A stretch of 64,000 nucleotides of DNA from Clostridium sp. chh4-2 (GTDB lineage: Bacteria; Bacillota; Clostridia; Lachnospirales; Lachnospiraceae): contig NZ_PKUU01000013.1 of NCBI RefSeq assembly GCF_002899675.1, positions 110,315 through 174,314 of the forward strand. Direction: 5' to 3'. Both the position numbers and the translations under genes were made by a program. Below the pieces are notes generated by a model, which worked only from the letters and a program-made list of their open reading frames with translations, ran no database searches and was not told the DNA's origin. Shown piece by piece: positions 43,999 through 53,110 of this stretch (its first letter is position 1; every line of letters begins with the position of its first letter).

Positions 43999-46035
43999 AT
44001 GTTTAGTGGAAGAATGCTTAGCATTGTACGGTATTTGAGCATCAGCAGGAAGACGACCTATAAGGAAGCGGCGGCGGCGCTGAAGCTGTCGGAACGCAGC
44101 ATCCGGTATGATATTGACCGGATCAACGATGCCCTGTCTCTGGAAAAACTTCCTGTTATTGAAAAGGGCTCGAAAGGAATGCTGATTTATCCCAAGGACT
44201 TGGATATCAGCCTGTTGGAAGAAGAATCGGAAGTGGTTTATACGAGCAAGGAGCGGATGTCTATTCTGCTTCTTATTCTGATGCTCAGAAATGAAGATTT
44301 AAAGATTAACCAGCTCAGCGAGCTGTTTAAGGTGTCCAGATCCACCATTAAAAATGATATGGCGGCCTTAGAGGAAGAACTGAAAAAGGATGGCCTTAGC
44401 ATTGAGTACTCCGATCATTTTTATCTGGCCGGTCCCAGAAAGAAGAGAACCAGCCTGCTGAACCAGGAATTTAAGAAATATATCAATTATCTGATCAATC
44501 CATTTACTAATTATAATTCCTATGAATTTTACTGCATTCATATTATACACAAGGCATTTGAAGGGATTTCCATACCCAACGTGGTTTTGGCCGTAAATGC
44601 CCTGTTGGAGGAATTAAAATGCACGCTGACCCAGGCGTCCTACTCCTGGTATATGTCCAATATCATGGTCGTGATCTGGTTTATTATCCACAATAAGGAA
44701 TATCCTTTGGATCTTCCCGTGGAAACGGAATATGATAAGGAGAAATTTGACCGTTTTTCGGTGAAGCTGGAACAGATTCTGGGCATGCCGGTGGGGGAAA
44801 ACAATATCAGGCTCATGGCAAAACTGTTTGATTTCACCAATAAGTTTGCCGGGTTAAACGGAAATGTGGATCTGCTCCGGGCGGAATCGGTTACATTTTC
44901 CCTCATTTCCCGGATGTCTAAGGAATTGGAAATGCCTCTGGATAAGGATAAAACCCTTTTGGAAGGATTATTAAACCACATGGTACCGCTGATTCAGAGG
45001 ATCGAAAACCACATCGATATCAGGGACAATATGATGCAGCTGATGGGTGAGGAAGAGAAGCAGTTATACGGAATCCTTTCAAAAGTCTGCAGGGAATTGG
45101 ATACGCTGTGTGAGATCACCAGCGAAGATGAACTGGTGTATCTGACCATTTGTTTTATGGCCAGCATTAAGAGGATGAAGGGAGCGCCCTATAAGCGGGT
45201 GCTGTTGGTCTGCGGCCATGGATACGGCACCACGACGATGCTGAAGGAGTCGCTGCTCAGCGAGTACCAGCTCCATATTATTGATACTATTCCGCTCTAT
45301 AAGATCACCTCTTATCCGGATTGGGCGGCCATCGATTATGTGCTGACCACCGTGAAGCTCAACAATAAACTGCCGAAACCGTGTATTTTGCTGAATCCGA
45401 TTCTGCAGATGGAGGACCGCGCGGCTCTCGATAAGCTTGGGATACCAAGAAAAATGATTTTGTCCAGCTATTATTCCATAGAGGAAAAACTGACATTTCT
45501 GGATGAGGCAAACCGGAAACGGGTTATGGAAGTGATTGAAAAGGAATTGGGGTATCAGACGGTGAAATCGGTCAACAGCGCCAAGAATTTTACCAATTTC
45601 CTGAAATTTGACTGCATCCGCCTGGTGGATTTAAAGCTGACCTGGAAACAGGCGGTGGCACAGAGCGCACGGCTTTTGCAGGACCGGTCTTTTATAGAAG
45701 AAAGCTATGTGCAGAATACCATTGATTTTATAGAGGAACAGGGCTTTTACGCGGTGTCGGACGGGGCGTTTGCACTGCTTCACGGAAAGGGAAATGAAGG
45801 AATCCATCAGACCAGTTTAAGCCTTTTGGTTAATAAACAGCCGGTGCAGTTCGGGGATAAATCGGTAAAGGTGGTATTTTTCCTGGCCAGTAAGGATTCT
45901 AAGGAGCATATTCCGGCTGTGGTCACGCTGGTCCGCATGGTGAAGACCACTCCGCTGATTCATGATCTGGAGCAGTGCCGGTCGGAAGAGGATATCTATC
46001 AGACCATTCTCCGTTATGAATTTGAGGTGTCATAG
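43999..46035 (+). CDS. PRD-containing transcriptional regulator (BglG/MtlR-like)
   Basis: 678 residues from ATG 43999 (SD 'ggcggggg'); an upstream ATG at 43909 would start inside a hairpin. N-terminal HTH domains (RKTTYKEAAAALKLSERSIR; INQLSELFKVSRSTIKNDM), two PRD regions (about 180-400), an EIIB-like segment (VLLVCGHGYGTTTMLKE, cysteine present) and a C-terminal EIIA-like domain with GFYAVSDGAFALLHGKG (histidine present). Such regulators activate PTS operons in response to EII phosphorylation. It most likely controls the EIIA-EIIC-EIIB operon upstream. No sigma54 AAA domain. Confidence 0.88.
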   Translation: MFSGRMLSIVRYLSISRKTTYKEAAAALKLSERSIRYDIDRINDALSLEKLPVIEKGSKGMLIYPKDLDISLLEEESEVVYTSKERMSILLLILMLRNEDLKINQLSELFKVSRSTIKNDMAALEEELKKDGLSIEYSDHFYLAGPRKKRTSLLNQEFKKYINYLINPFTNYNSYEFYCIHIIHKAFEGISIPNVVLAVNALLEELKCTLTQASYSWYMSNIMVVIWFIIHNKEYPLDLPVETEYDKEKFDRFSVKLEQILGMPVGENNIRLMAKLFDFTNKFAGLNGNVDLLRAESVTFSLISRMSKELEMPLDKDKTLLEGLLNHMVPLIQRIENHIDIRDNMMQLMGEEEKQLYGILSKVCRELDTLCEITSEDELVYLTICFMASIKRMKGAPYKRVLLVCGHGYGTTTMLKESLLSEYQLHIIDTIPLYKITSYPDWAAIDYVLTTVKLNNKLPKPCILLNPILQMEDRAALDKLGIPRKMILSSYYSIEEKLTFLDEANRKRVMEVIEKELGYQTVKSVNSAKNFTNFLKFDCIRLVDLKLTWKQAVAQSARLLQDRSFIEESYVQNTIDFIEEQGFYAVSDGAFALLHGKGNEGIHQTSLSLLVNKQPVQFGDKSVKVVFFLASKDSKEHIPAVVTLVRMVKTTPLIHDLEQCRSEEDIYQTILRYEFEVS

Positions 46036-46141
46036 AAAAATGACGGCTGAATTGGAGAAAAGTGGGAATAGAAGGATAAATAAAATCAGTGAAAGAGCAA
46101 ATACTAGAGGGTGATAAAAAATTTTCATTAATTTTTAAAAA

Positions 46142-46157
46142 TGTTGCAAATGCAACA
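46142..46157. promoter_or_regulatory. Palindrome upstream of rubredoxin
   Basis: TGTTGCAAATGCAACA is a 16-bp inverted repeat ~75 bp before the rubredoxin start and just upstream of the likely -10 region (ggtatagtataaac). Candidate operator; the regulator is unknown. Confidence 0.4.
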
Positions 46158-46230
46158 GAATGATCGAATGATCTCTGGTATAGTATAAACATCAAAAGAA
46201 GAAAATATAGATAACAGGAGGTATTTTAAT

Positions 46231-46389
46231 ATGAAGAAATATATTTGTGAACCATGTGGATATGAGTATGACCCTGAAGTAGGTGATCCGGACGGCGGTA
46301 TCGCACCGGGAACAGCGTTTGAAGATATTCCGGACGACTGGGTTTGCCCGATCTGCGGTTTAGGAAAAGACGTATTTGTAGAGGCATAA
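46231..46389 (+). CDS. Rubredoxin
   Basis: A complete 52-residue gene. CEPCGYEY and CPICGLGKD supply the two CxxCG iron-binding loops; [20 protein letters not shown] between them is the canonical rubredoxin middle. SD 'aacaggaggtatttta'. Small one-electron carrier in the cytoplasm, usually serving oxygen or peroxide detoxification (rubrerythrin, flavodiiron proteins) in anaerobes. It is monocistronic; palindrome module B begins directly after it. Confidence 0.96.
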   Translation: MKKYICEPCGYEYDPEVGDPDGGIAPGTAFEDIPDDWVCPICGLGKDVFVEA

Positions 46390-46417
46390 GATTAAATTTT
46401 TTATTTAATTAAGAAAC

Positions 46418-46709
46418 GCCGGAAAGAAGGGGAAACCTGGGCGGGCGGCGGAACTGGAGAAAGGCAGGGGATTCGGGTTACGACCCTAAGTAATACTAGG
46501 CCGACAAGAGCGAAAAAAGGCAGCGCGGCGCCATTCACGATGAACTCTTTATGACTTCATCGTTCAGTGGCGCCTCAAATACTGATTCGGAATTCAGTAT
46601 TTGTCTGCCTTTTTCCACTCTTGCCGACCAAGTATTACTAAGGGTCTGCACACGATCCCCTGCCTTTCTCCAGTTCCGCCGCCCGCCCAGGTTTCCCCTT
46701 CTTTCCGGC
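46418..46709 (+). repeat. Giant two-headed palindromic element, copy B2
   Basis: 292 bp, same length and plan as A2. Core atgaactctttatgacttc at 46540-46558; head 2 CAAATACTGA/TCAGTATTTG is identical to A2. The basal arms differ from A2 but still pair: cggaactggagaaaggca with tgcctttctccagttccg. Flanks match A2 as well (tttatttaa before, ttgcttggct after). Confidence 0.9.
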
Positions 46710-46761
46710 TGTTGCTTGGCTGGCTGAGGAAAAAAAGATTTGGTGGATGGTAGCGTAAATT

Positions 46762-46898
46762 TTTACATCAAGGGTGAAGGCTTTTTCAGAAATGCCTTCA
46801 CCATTTAATGTAAAGGGTGAGGTCATTTTGTGAAATGCCTTGACGATTAAAGTAAAACCTGAAGGCATTTCCGAAAATCTCTTCGTGATCTATATAAA
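46762..46898 (+). repeat. Three tandem hairpin units, array B
   Basis: Units at 46762-46814, 46815-46856 and 46857-46898, in the same order and with the same unit lengths as array A. Unit 3 here (gaaggcatttccgaaaat) is closer to the solitary unit at 24576 than unit 3 of array A is. Confidence 0.85.
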
Positions 46899-46937
46899 TT
46901 TGGCTTTACGTAAATACCAATGTATAACATTGCTTTT

Positions 46938-47329
46938 AACCAGGCTAGCGAAAACCAGCACGGAATGGGGAGGCGGAGCCGGGAGAGGCAGGCCGGAGGA
47001 GCCGTCCGAACCGGGGAAGGAAGATGCAGCCGTATGGGATCGTATGGAACCCCTTTAGAACTACTTAGGCCCGTAAGGACAGAACGAGGCAGGTAAAAAC
47101 TGATTTCCGTCTCAGTTTTTAAAGCGCCTCTGAGCAGCGAAGTCATAAAGAGTTCACTGCGAATGGCGCTGGCCTGCCTCGTCCTGTCCTTACGGACCTT
47201 AGTGGTTCTTAGGGGCGAATCCCGAATCCCATACGGCTGCATCTTCCTTCCCCGGTTCGGACGGCTCCTCCGGCCTGCCTCTCCCGGCTCCGCCTCCCCA
47301 TTCCGTGCGTACCATTCGCCAACTCAGTT
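46938..47329 (-). repeat. Giant two-headed palindromic element, copy B3
   Basis: 392 bp, plan as A3, with the core on the minus strand at 47139-47157. Arms pair although different from A3: ccgtatggga with tcccatacgg (A3: ccaaatggga/tcccatttgg) and ccgaaccgggg with ccccggttcgg. Begins aaccaggctagcgaaaa, ends cgccaactcagtt. Confidence 0.9.
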
Positions 47330-47359
47330 AAACAACAATTTTAATGCGAGGGTTTATCT

Positions 47360-47374
47360 ATTCTATATTGGAAT
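47360..47374. promoter_or_regulatory. LysR-type site upstream of ubiD
   Basis: ATTCTATATTGGAAT has the T-N11-A form and matches the site ATTCCATTATGGAAT at 49850-49864 in 12 of 15 positions. Its centre is about 63 bp before the predicted ubiD transcription start, the usual LysR recognition position. Confidence 0.65.
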
Positions 47375-47394
47375 AGATGAGCGCTAAAACTGAA

Positions 47395-47423
47395 TTGTCT
47401 CCATGAAGGCGGGAATTTATAAT
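47395..47423 (+). promoter_or_regulatory. ubiD promoter
   Basis: TTGTCT (47395-47400), 17-bp spacer, TATAAT (47418-47423), 47 bp before the ubiD ATG. Confidence 0.7.
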
Positions 47424-47470
47424 AGAGGTTAAAGGAAAACATCTATAAAAGATAATGTCAGGAGGCAATA

Positions 47471-48931
47471 ATGGAAGAGATTTGTGATTTGAGAACCGCA
47501 TTGGAATATTTGAAAAAGATGGAAGGTCAGCTGGTGGAAACTGATGTTCCGGTGGAGCCTATGGCGGAGTTGTCCGGTGTGTACCGTTATATTGGGGCGG
47601 GAGGGACGGTGAAGCGGCCGACTAAACAGGGGCCGGCCATGATTTTTAACCGGGTGAACGGCCATCCCGGAGCGAGAGTGGCCATTGGACTTTTAGCAAG
47701 CCGGCAGAGGGCTGCTATGTTTTTAGGATGCAGACCGGAAGAATTGGGCTGGGTTTTAAGAGACAGCGTTAATCATCCCATTCAGCCGGCGGTTATATCG
47801 GAAAAGCCGAAATGCCAGGAAGTTGTGCATCTGGCTTCTGAGCCGGATTTTGATTTGAATAAGCTGGTGCCTGCTCCTACCAATACGCCTCAGGATGCAG
47901 GGCCTTATATTACTATGGGAATGTGTTATGCAACCCATCCGGATACCGGGATTTCAGATGTGACCATTCACCGTTTATGTATTCAGGGGAAGGATGAGCT
48001 CAGCATTTTCTTCACGCCGGGAGCAAGGCATATCGGAGCTATGGCAGAGAGGGCGGAAGAGCTGGGAAAACCGCTGCCGATCTCTGTCAGCATCGGGGTA
48101 GATCCGGCAATAGAAATAGCTTCTTGTTTTGAACCGCCTACAACCCCATTGGGTTATAATGAGCTGGCAATCGCCGGGGCTCTTAGAAAGAAGGCGGTAG
48201 AGCTGGCTCCCTGCGTTACTGTGGCGGAACATGCTATCGCCAATGCGGAATACGTGATTGAAGGGGAAGTCCAGCCGGGAATCCGGGTTCAGGAAGACCA
48301 GAACAGCCGCACCGGATATGCCATGCCGGAATTTCCGGGATATACAGGGCCGGCCAGCAGCGAGTGTTGGCTGATCAAAGTTAAAGCGGTGACACACAGA
48401 CAGAATCCCATCATGCAGACCTGTATCGGGCCCAGCGAGGAGCATGTTACCATGGCGGGAATTCCTACGGAGGCCAGCATTCTGGATTTGGTGGAACGGG
48501 CGATGCCGGGGAAAGTTTTGAATGTTTACGCCCATTCTGCCGGAGGCGGCAAATACATGGCTGTGCTACAGTTTAAAAAGAGCGTGCCGAGCGATGAGGG
48601 AAGGCAGAGACAGGCAGCGCTGCTGGCATTTTCCGCGTTTCCGGAGCTGAAGCATATATTCCTGGTGGACGAGGATGTGGATATCTTCGATACAAATGAT
48701 GTGCTTTGGGCATTGAATACAAGGTATCAGGGAAATGTGGATACAATTATGATTCCGGGCGTCAGATGCCATCCGTTAGATCCGTCCCAGTCCCCGGAGT
48801 ATTATTCCGGCATTGCGGACCGTGGGATCAGCTGTAAGACGATTTTTGACTGCACGGTTCCATTTGGCCAGAAAGAGCGGTTTAAGCGGGCTGAATTTTT
48901 AGAGGTGGATTATAAAAAGTGGCTGGAATAA
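47471..48931 (+). CDS. UbiD-family prenylated-FMN decarboxylase
   Basis: 486 residues, SD 'gtcaggaggcaata'. UbiD features: N-terminal LRTALEYLKKMEGQLVETDV, PYITMGMCYATHPDTG, the prFMN-binding middle IHRLCIQGKDELSIFF, and the acidic region EFPGYTG...SECWLIKV. UbiD enzymes reversibly decarboxylate aromatic or alpha,beta-unsaturated acids using prenylated FMN made by UbiX. A ubiX and an LpdD-like gene lie beyond the convergent lysR, as in gallate/protocatechuate and hydroxybenzoate decarboxylase loci. A phenolic-acid substrate is inferred. It ends adjacent to the lysR stop. Confidence 0.92.
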   Translation: MEEICDLRTALEYLKKMEGQLVETDVPVEPMAELSGVYRYIGAGGTVKRPTKQGPAMIFNRVNGHPGARVAIGLLASRQRAAMFLGCRPEELGWVLRDSVNHPIQPAVISEKPKCQEVVHLASEPDFDLNKLVPAPTNTPQDAGPYITMGMCYATHPDTGISDVTIHRLCIQGKDELSIFFTPGARHIGAMAERAEELGKPLPISVSIGVDPAIEIASCFEPPTTPLGYNELAIAGALRKKAVELAPCVTVAEHAIANAEYVIEGEVQPGIRVQEDQNSRTGYAMPEFPGYTGPASSECWLIKVKAVTHRQNPIMQTCIGPSEEHVTMAGIPTEASILDLVERAMPGKVLNVYAHSAGGGKYMAVLQFKKSVPSDEGRQRQAALLAFSAFPELKHIFLVDEDVDIFDTNDVLWALNTRYQGNVDTIMIPGVRCHPLDPSQSPEYYSGIADRGISCKTIFDCTVPFGQKERFKRAEFLEVDYKKWLE

Positions 48932-49810
48932 TCAGGAATTCCTGCTTTTTACATAGTTCCAAAATGCGGCGGCGGACGGAGACATGGTACGGTTTTTCAG
49001 CCGGACGAGGGAAATATAGCTGTCAATGTGTTCCGTAAGGGGGACGATTCGGATCATTTGGTTTTGAAGATAGGAAACGGCCTGTTCCATCATGAGGGAA
49101 ACGCCCATATTTTGAATGACCAGTTCCACAATCGTTTCAATTCTGGTTCCGGTATAGGTTACTTTGGGAGAAAATCCCGCTTTTTGGCAGGCATTTATAC
49201 AGGAGGAGTATAGGAGAGTGCCTTTGTTTAAGAGTAAAAAAGATTCGTCTTTCAGTTCGCAAAGGGAGATTTCCTCTCTGGATGACAGCGGGTGGTTCAG
49301 GGGAAGAACGGTGGCAAATCGGTCTTTGCAGATGTTGGATGTTTCGTAGGAATCGTCCAGCATCTCACTGCGCATAAAGGCCAGGTCGTAAGATCCGTTT
49401 TCTAAGGCGGAAAGCATCTCAAAGGTTTCCATCTCTTTCACGTTCAGTGTGATATCGGGAAAAAGACGGTTAAAATCTGCCAGTATGGATGTGATCTGAT
49501 ATTGTGCCATGACCGGGATGGAGACGATGGACAGGTGTCCTCGACAGCTTTGCTCATATGCGGAAAGCTGGGCCATCATGTCATTGTAGCCTGCGGTCAG
49601 TTTTTTTGCGTGGGAAAGAACGATTTTTCCCTGTTCGGTCAGTTCAACCTTCCGGCTGGTCCGGTCAAAAAGGCGGACATGGAGCTCTTTTTCCAAAGCT
49701 ATGATCTGTTTTGATACGGATGACTGTGTGGTATATAGCTGCTGTGCAGCTTCTGAAAAACTGCCGCTTTCCGCAACCGCTATCAGGTAGTTCAGCCTGA
49801 GAATGTTCAT
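48932..49810 (-). CDS. LysR-family regulator of the ubiD/ubiX locus
   Basis: 292 residues from the ATG at 49810, which has the SD 'cggaggtattccga' (longer reading from 49843 rejected). N-terminal winged HTH: LNYLIAVAESGSFSEAAQQLY, TTQSSVSKQIIALEKEL. The C-terminal two-lobed effector domain spans about 90-290. It sits between ubiD and ubiX, with a T-N11-A palindrome in front of both, so it probably activates both units in response to an aromatic acid. Confidence 0.92.
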   Translation of the reverse strand: MNILRLNYLIAVAESGSFSEAAQQLYTTQSSVSKQIIALEKELHVRLFDRTSRKVELTEQGKIVLSHAKKLTAGYNDMMAQLSAYEQSCRGHLSIVSIPVMAQYQITSILADFNRLFPDITLNVKEMETFEMLSALENGSYDLAFMRSEMLDDSYETSNICKDRFATVLPLNHPLSSREEISLCELKDESFLLLNKGTLLYSSCINACQKAGFSPKVTYTGTRIETIVELVIQNMGVSLMMEQAVSYLQNQMIRIVPLTEHIDSYISLVRLKNRTMSPSAAAFWNYVKSRNS

Positions 49811-49849
49811 TCGGAATACCTCCGTTTTGTTGTATTTGCTCATCTATTA

Positions 49850-49864
49850 ATTCCATTATGGAAT
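49850..49864. promoter_or_regulatory. LysR-type site in the lysR/ubiX intergenic region
   Basis: ATTCCATTATGGAAT, a 15-bp perfect palindrome of the T-N11-A type, 40 bp from the lysR start and 61 bp from the ubiX start. See the matching site at 47360-47374. Confidence 0.65.
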
Positions 49865-49924
49865 ATATTGTAGGTGTTTTTGGAGTCTTTGTAAAGTTAA
49901 TCGTTTGGAAAAGAGGGGATAAGT

Positions 49925-50491
49925 ATGGATAGAAAACGTTGGGCGGTGGGAATCAGCGGGGCCAGCGGGGCGCCCATAGCCGTGGCGTTATTAAAAGCGC
50001 TGAAAGAGATAAAAGAGGCGGAGATTCATCTGGTGATCACAAAGGGCGGGGAAATGACCCTCAGACAGGAATGCGGGATGGAGAAAGAGGAGCTGCGGCA
50101 ATGGGCGGACCGGATCTGGGATAATCATGATCTGGGCGCGCCAATGGCCAGCGGTTCCTGGAAATGCGGCGGCATGGTGGTGGTCCCAAGCAGCATGAAA
50201 ACCGTGGCGGGCATTGCGAATGGTTTTAGTGAAAATCTGCTTCTGCGGGCGGCAGATGTGATGATAAAGGAGAGACGCCCGCTTATTTTGGTGGCAAGAG
50301 AAGCGCCCTTGAGCACCATTCATTTGAAAAATATGCTGGAACTGAGCCGGATGGGAGTGACGATTCTGCCTCCGATGCTCAGTTATTATAATCACCCCGA
50401 GTCCATCGAAGACGCCACTAACCATATTGTTGGGAAGATCATGGATCATATGGGATATGAGTATGAAAATTTTGTGAGATGGGAAGGATAA
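49925..50491 (+). CDS. ubiX: UbiX-type flavin prenyltransferase
   Basis: 188 residues. GISGASGAPIAVALLKAL at the start binds FMN; MASGSWKCGGMVVVPSSMKT, ADVMIKERRPLILVAREAPL and HLKNMLELSRMGVTILPP are diagnostic of UbiX/Pad1. It makes the prenylated FMN cofactor used by UbiD. SD 'aaaagaggggataagt'. Followed by an LpdD-like gene. Confidence 0.95.
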   Translation: MDRKRWAVGISGASGAPIAVALLKALKEIKEAEIHLVITKGGEMTLRQECGMEKEELRQWADRIWDNHDLGAPMASGSWKCGGMVVVPSSMKTVAGIANGFSENLLLRAADVMIKERRPLILVAREAPLSTIHLKNMLELSRMGVTILPPMLSYYNHPESIEDATNHIVGKIMDHMGYEYENFVRWEG

Positions 50492-50522
50492 CGCGCCGCC
50501 CCATCCTTGTGACAGAAAGGAT

Positions 50523-50891
50523 ATGGATGAAATGAAAATGGATTTTACCGCAGAGCAAGGCCGGATAAAAACAGAAGCACATCTGACTGAGGCAGGAAAT
50601 GATCTGCTTGTGTTTTTATCCGGAGGTGACACCCCGCACATCGGAGCGGCCGTCTGCTGTGATGCCGGTGGAAATGTCCGGGAAGCCGCGCTTCCGGAAC
50701 ATAAAGACCAGGTAGTGATGAAGATAATGGCGGAACGGCTGAGTCGGGCTGTGGGATGTAATGTATGTGTGGCCGGAGGTATTCACATTGACGGAATCAC
50801 CAAGGAACAGATTCATACCGTAATGGAGTTATGCGAGCGGTTAACCTCCGAAATAATCGGGTCGATCAAAGAAACTGGCGTTCAGCCATAG
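50523..50891 (+). CDS. LpdD-like small protein of the UbiD system
   Basis: 122 residues, start ATG 50523 (50532 possible). Sequence (FLSGGDTPHIGAAVC, HKDQVVMKIMAERLSRAVG, VCVAGGIHIDGITKEQI) fits the small LpdD family found with gallate-type UbiD decarboxylases and proposed to help handle prenylated flavin or mature the enzyme. Position right after ubiX supports this. Its 3' end overlaps the convergent debranching enzyme by 26 bp. Confidence 0.75.
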   Translation: MDEMKMDFTAEQGRIKTEAHLTEAGNDLLVFLSGGDTPHIGAAVCCDAGGNVREAALPEHKDQVVMKIMAERLSRAVGCNVCVAGGIHIDGITKEQIHTVMELCERLTSEIIGSIKETGVQP

Positions 50892-52953
50892 AAAAAACAG
50901 CGGCTGACCTGGGCGGCATTGTAAATGAAAGTCCGGCCAATGGATCTTTGATGTCTTCCTCCTCCTGAGTATCGGTATTGGCGGTCAGCAGCCAGCAGTA
51001 TTCCTTGGGAAGAGCCGGAAGTTCGATGGCAACTTCTTCCCAGTAGGCATTGACGGCCATATAGACGGCGTCGTCTGTGCCGGAGGCATTTTTCCCGGCG
51101 TATAGGACGGCGAAGGTGCGCTCGTAATTTTCGGGCTGCCGCCAGGGCATAGAGCTGTGGATGCTGATGGATGGAAATCCCATGGAGCAGGACGGAGTAT
51201 CCCGGGTGATGACCGGGTGCTTTTTGCGAAAGACGATCATTTTTTGAAAGAACAGGAATATATCCTGGTGTTCTTTCAGGCGGTTCCAGTCCAGCCAGGA
51301 GATAAGATTATCCTGGCAATAGGCGTTGTTGTTGCCAAACTGGGTGTTGCAGAACTCGTCTCCGGATAAAAACATGGGGATTCCGCGGCTGCAGAGGAGG
51401 ACTGCACATGCATTTTTTATCATTTTCTTTCTCAGTTTTGTTACTTCCTGGGAATTGGTTTCACCCTCTTCCCCGCAGTTCCAGCTGTTGTGGCTGTTGT
51501 CGCCGTCGGTGTTGTTCCAGCCGTTTTTCTCGTTGTGTTTCCTGTTGTAGCTGTACAGATCGTAAAGGGTGAAGCCGTCATGGCAGGTCAGGAAATTGAC
51601 GGAGGCGTTGGAACCTCTTTGTTTTGGGGGATAGAGGTCAGGGGAACCGGTAATTCTCAAAACCGCGTCGTGGGTTTTATTCTCATCCCCTTTTAGGAAA
51701 CTTCTGACATCATCCCTGTATTTTCCGTTCCATTCGATCCAGCGGTTCCAGGACGGGAAGGTGCCCACCTGATAGAGGCCGCCTGCGTCCCAGGCTTCTG
51801 CGATCAGTTTAACCTCGCCTAAGATCGGATCATAGGCCAGGCTTTCCAGAAGAGGCGGCTTATTTAGCGGGGTTCCGTCCTCGCTTCTTCCTAAAATGGA
51901 GGCCAGATCGAACCGGAAGCCGTCCACGCGGTAATGGATCACCCAATAGCGGAGACAGTCCAGGATCATCTGCTGGACAATCGGGTGGTTGCAGTTTAAG
52001 GTGTTGCCGCAGCCGCTGAAATTATAATAATATCCCTCCGGGGTCAGCATGTAGTAAATCTGATTGTCAAATCCTTTAAATGAGAAGAAGGGGCCGTGCT
52101 CATTGCCTTCCGCCGTATGGTTAAATACCACGTCCAGATAAACTTCGATTCCATTTTGATTCAGCGCTTTAATCATCTCTTTTAATTCCAGGCCTTCCCG
52201 GTTATATTCCTTTACGGAAGCATAGCTGGTGTTGGGCGCGAAGAAACAGACCGGGTTGTATCCCCAGTAATCCAGCAGCACTTCTCCCTCACAAGTCCTG
52301 GGATCTCTCATCTCGTCGAATTCAAATATGGGCATCAGCTCCACCGCATTGATTCCCAAGCTTTTTAAATAGGGGATTTTCTCCATAATGCCTGCAAATG
52401 TACCGCGGGCGGACGCAGCCACGCCGGAGGATTCATGCTTGGTAAAACCCCGCACATGAAGTTCATAGATCACTAAATCCTCTAAAGGTATCTGGGGCTG
52501 TTTGCAGTCGCCCCACTCAAAATTATTGGTCACAACCCGGGCCTTGTATTGAAATCCGCTTTCGGGTTTGCTTCCCCAGGTGCCCTGTCCGGTTACCGCT
52601 TTTGCATAGGGATCTAACAGGTATTTTGTCTTGTCAAAGATAAGGCCTTTGGCAGGATCGTATGGCCCGTCGATGCAGAACGCGTATTCCAGATCTTCAA
52701 TGTCCAGATCGAATACGATGATGGAATACACGTTGCCGATCCGGTAACATTCCGGTATGGGAATCCGGGCATAGGGAGTCATGGCCTCGTGATGAAACAG
52801 GAGGAGTTCGCAGGATGTGGCCTGGTGGGAATGGATGGTAAAACTGACTCCTCCTGGGATGAGATGGGCTCCGTATTCTTCATAAAGGCCGGGGCGGACA
52901 GAGAAGCCGGATATTGTGTTGAGGGGAATGAGCTCGTGTGAGAAATTTGGCAT
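50866..52953 (-). CDS. glgX: Glycogen debranching enzyme / isoamylase (GlgX type)
   Basis: 695 residues. An N-terminal CBM48-like domain (about 10-105) is followed by a GH13 barrel: DVVFNHTAEGNE, DGFRFDLAS (nucleophile Asp), LIAEAWDAGG (acid/base Glu) and FLTCHDGFTLYDL (third carboxylate). The RKHNEKNGWNNTDGDN segment is typical of isoamylase/GlgX. It hydrolyses alpha-1,6 branches of glycogen or limit dextrin in the cytoplasm; complements glgA at 14.6 kb. SD-like 'gaaaggatcagacct'. Confidence 0.93.
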   Translation of the reverse strand: MPNFSHELIPLNTISGFSVRPGLYEEYGAHLIPGGVSFTIHSHQATSCELLLFHHEAMTPYARIPIPECYRIGNVYSIIVFDLDIEDLEYAFCIDGPYDPAKGLIFDKTKYLLDPYAKAVTGQGTWGSKPESGFQYKARVVTNNFEWGDCKQPQIPLEDLVIYELHVRGFTKHESSGVAASARGTFAGIMEKIPYLKSLGINAVELMPIFEFDEMRDPRTCEGEVLLDYWGYNPVCFFAPNTSYASVKEYNREGLELKEMIKALNQNGIEVYLDVVFNHTAEGNEHGPFFSFKGFDNQIYYMLTPEGYYYNFSGCGNTLNCNHPIVQQMILDCLRYWVIHYRVDGFRFDLASILGRSEDGTPLNKPPLLESLAYDPILGEVKLIAEAWDAGGLYQVGTFPSWNRWIEWNGKYRDDVRSFLKGDENKTHDAVLRITGSPDLYPPKQRGSNASVNFLTCHDGFTLYDLYSYNRKHNEKNGWNNTDGDNSHNSWNCGEEGETNSQEVTKLRKKMIKNACAVLLCSRGIPMFLSGDEFCNTQFGNNNAYCQDNLISWLDWNRLKEHQDIFLFFQKMIVFRKKHPVITRDTPSCSMGFPSISIHSSMPWRQPENYERTFAVLYAGKNASGTDDAVYMAVNAYWEEVAIELPALPKEYCWLLTANTDTQEEEDIKDPLAGLSFTMPPRSAAVFSMAERQFL

Positions 52954-53110
52954 AGGTCTGATCCTTTCTGTTGGATGATATTTACGTCGGTGTCATTTGC
53001 ATTTCTTCTATTTCCGTTTCTTCTATTATAACGCATAAATAATTTTTAGTTTAAATTTTTTCTTTCTTATGGTAGAATAGGTTTTAAAATGCACTTTAGG
53101 AGGAACCAGT

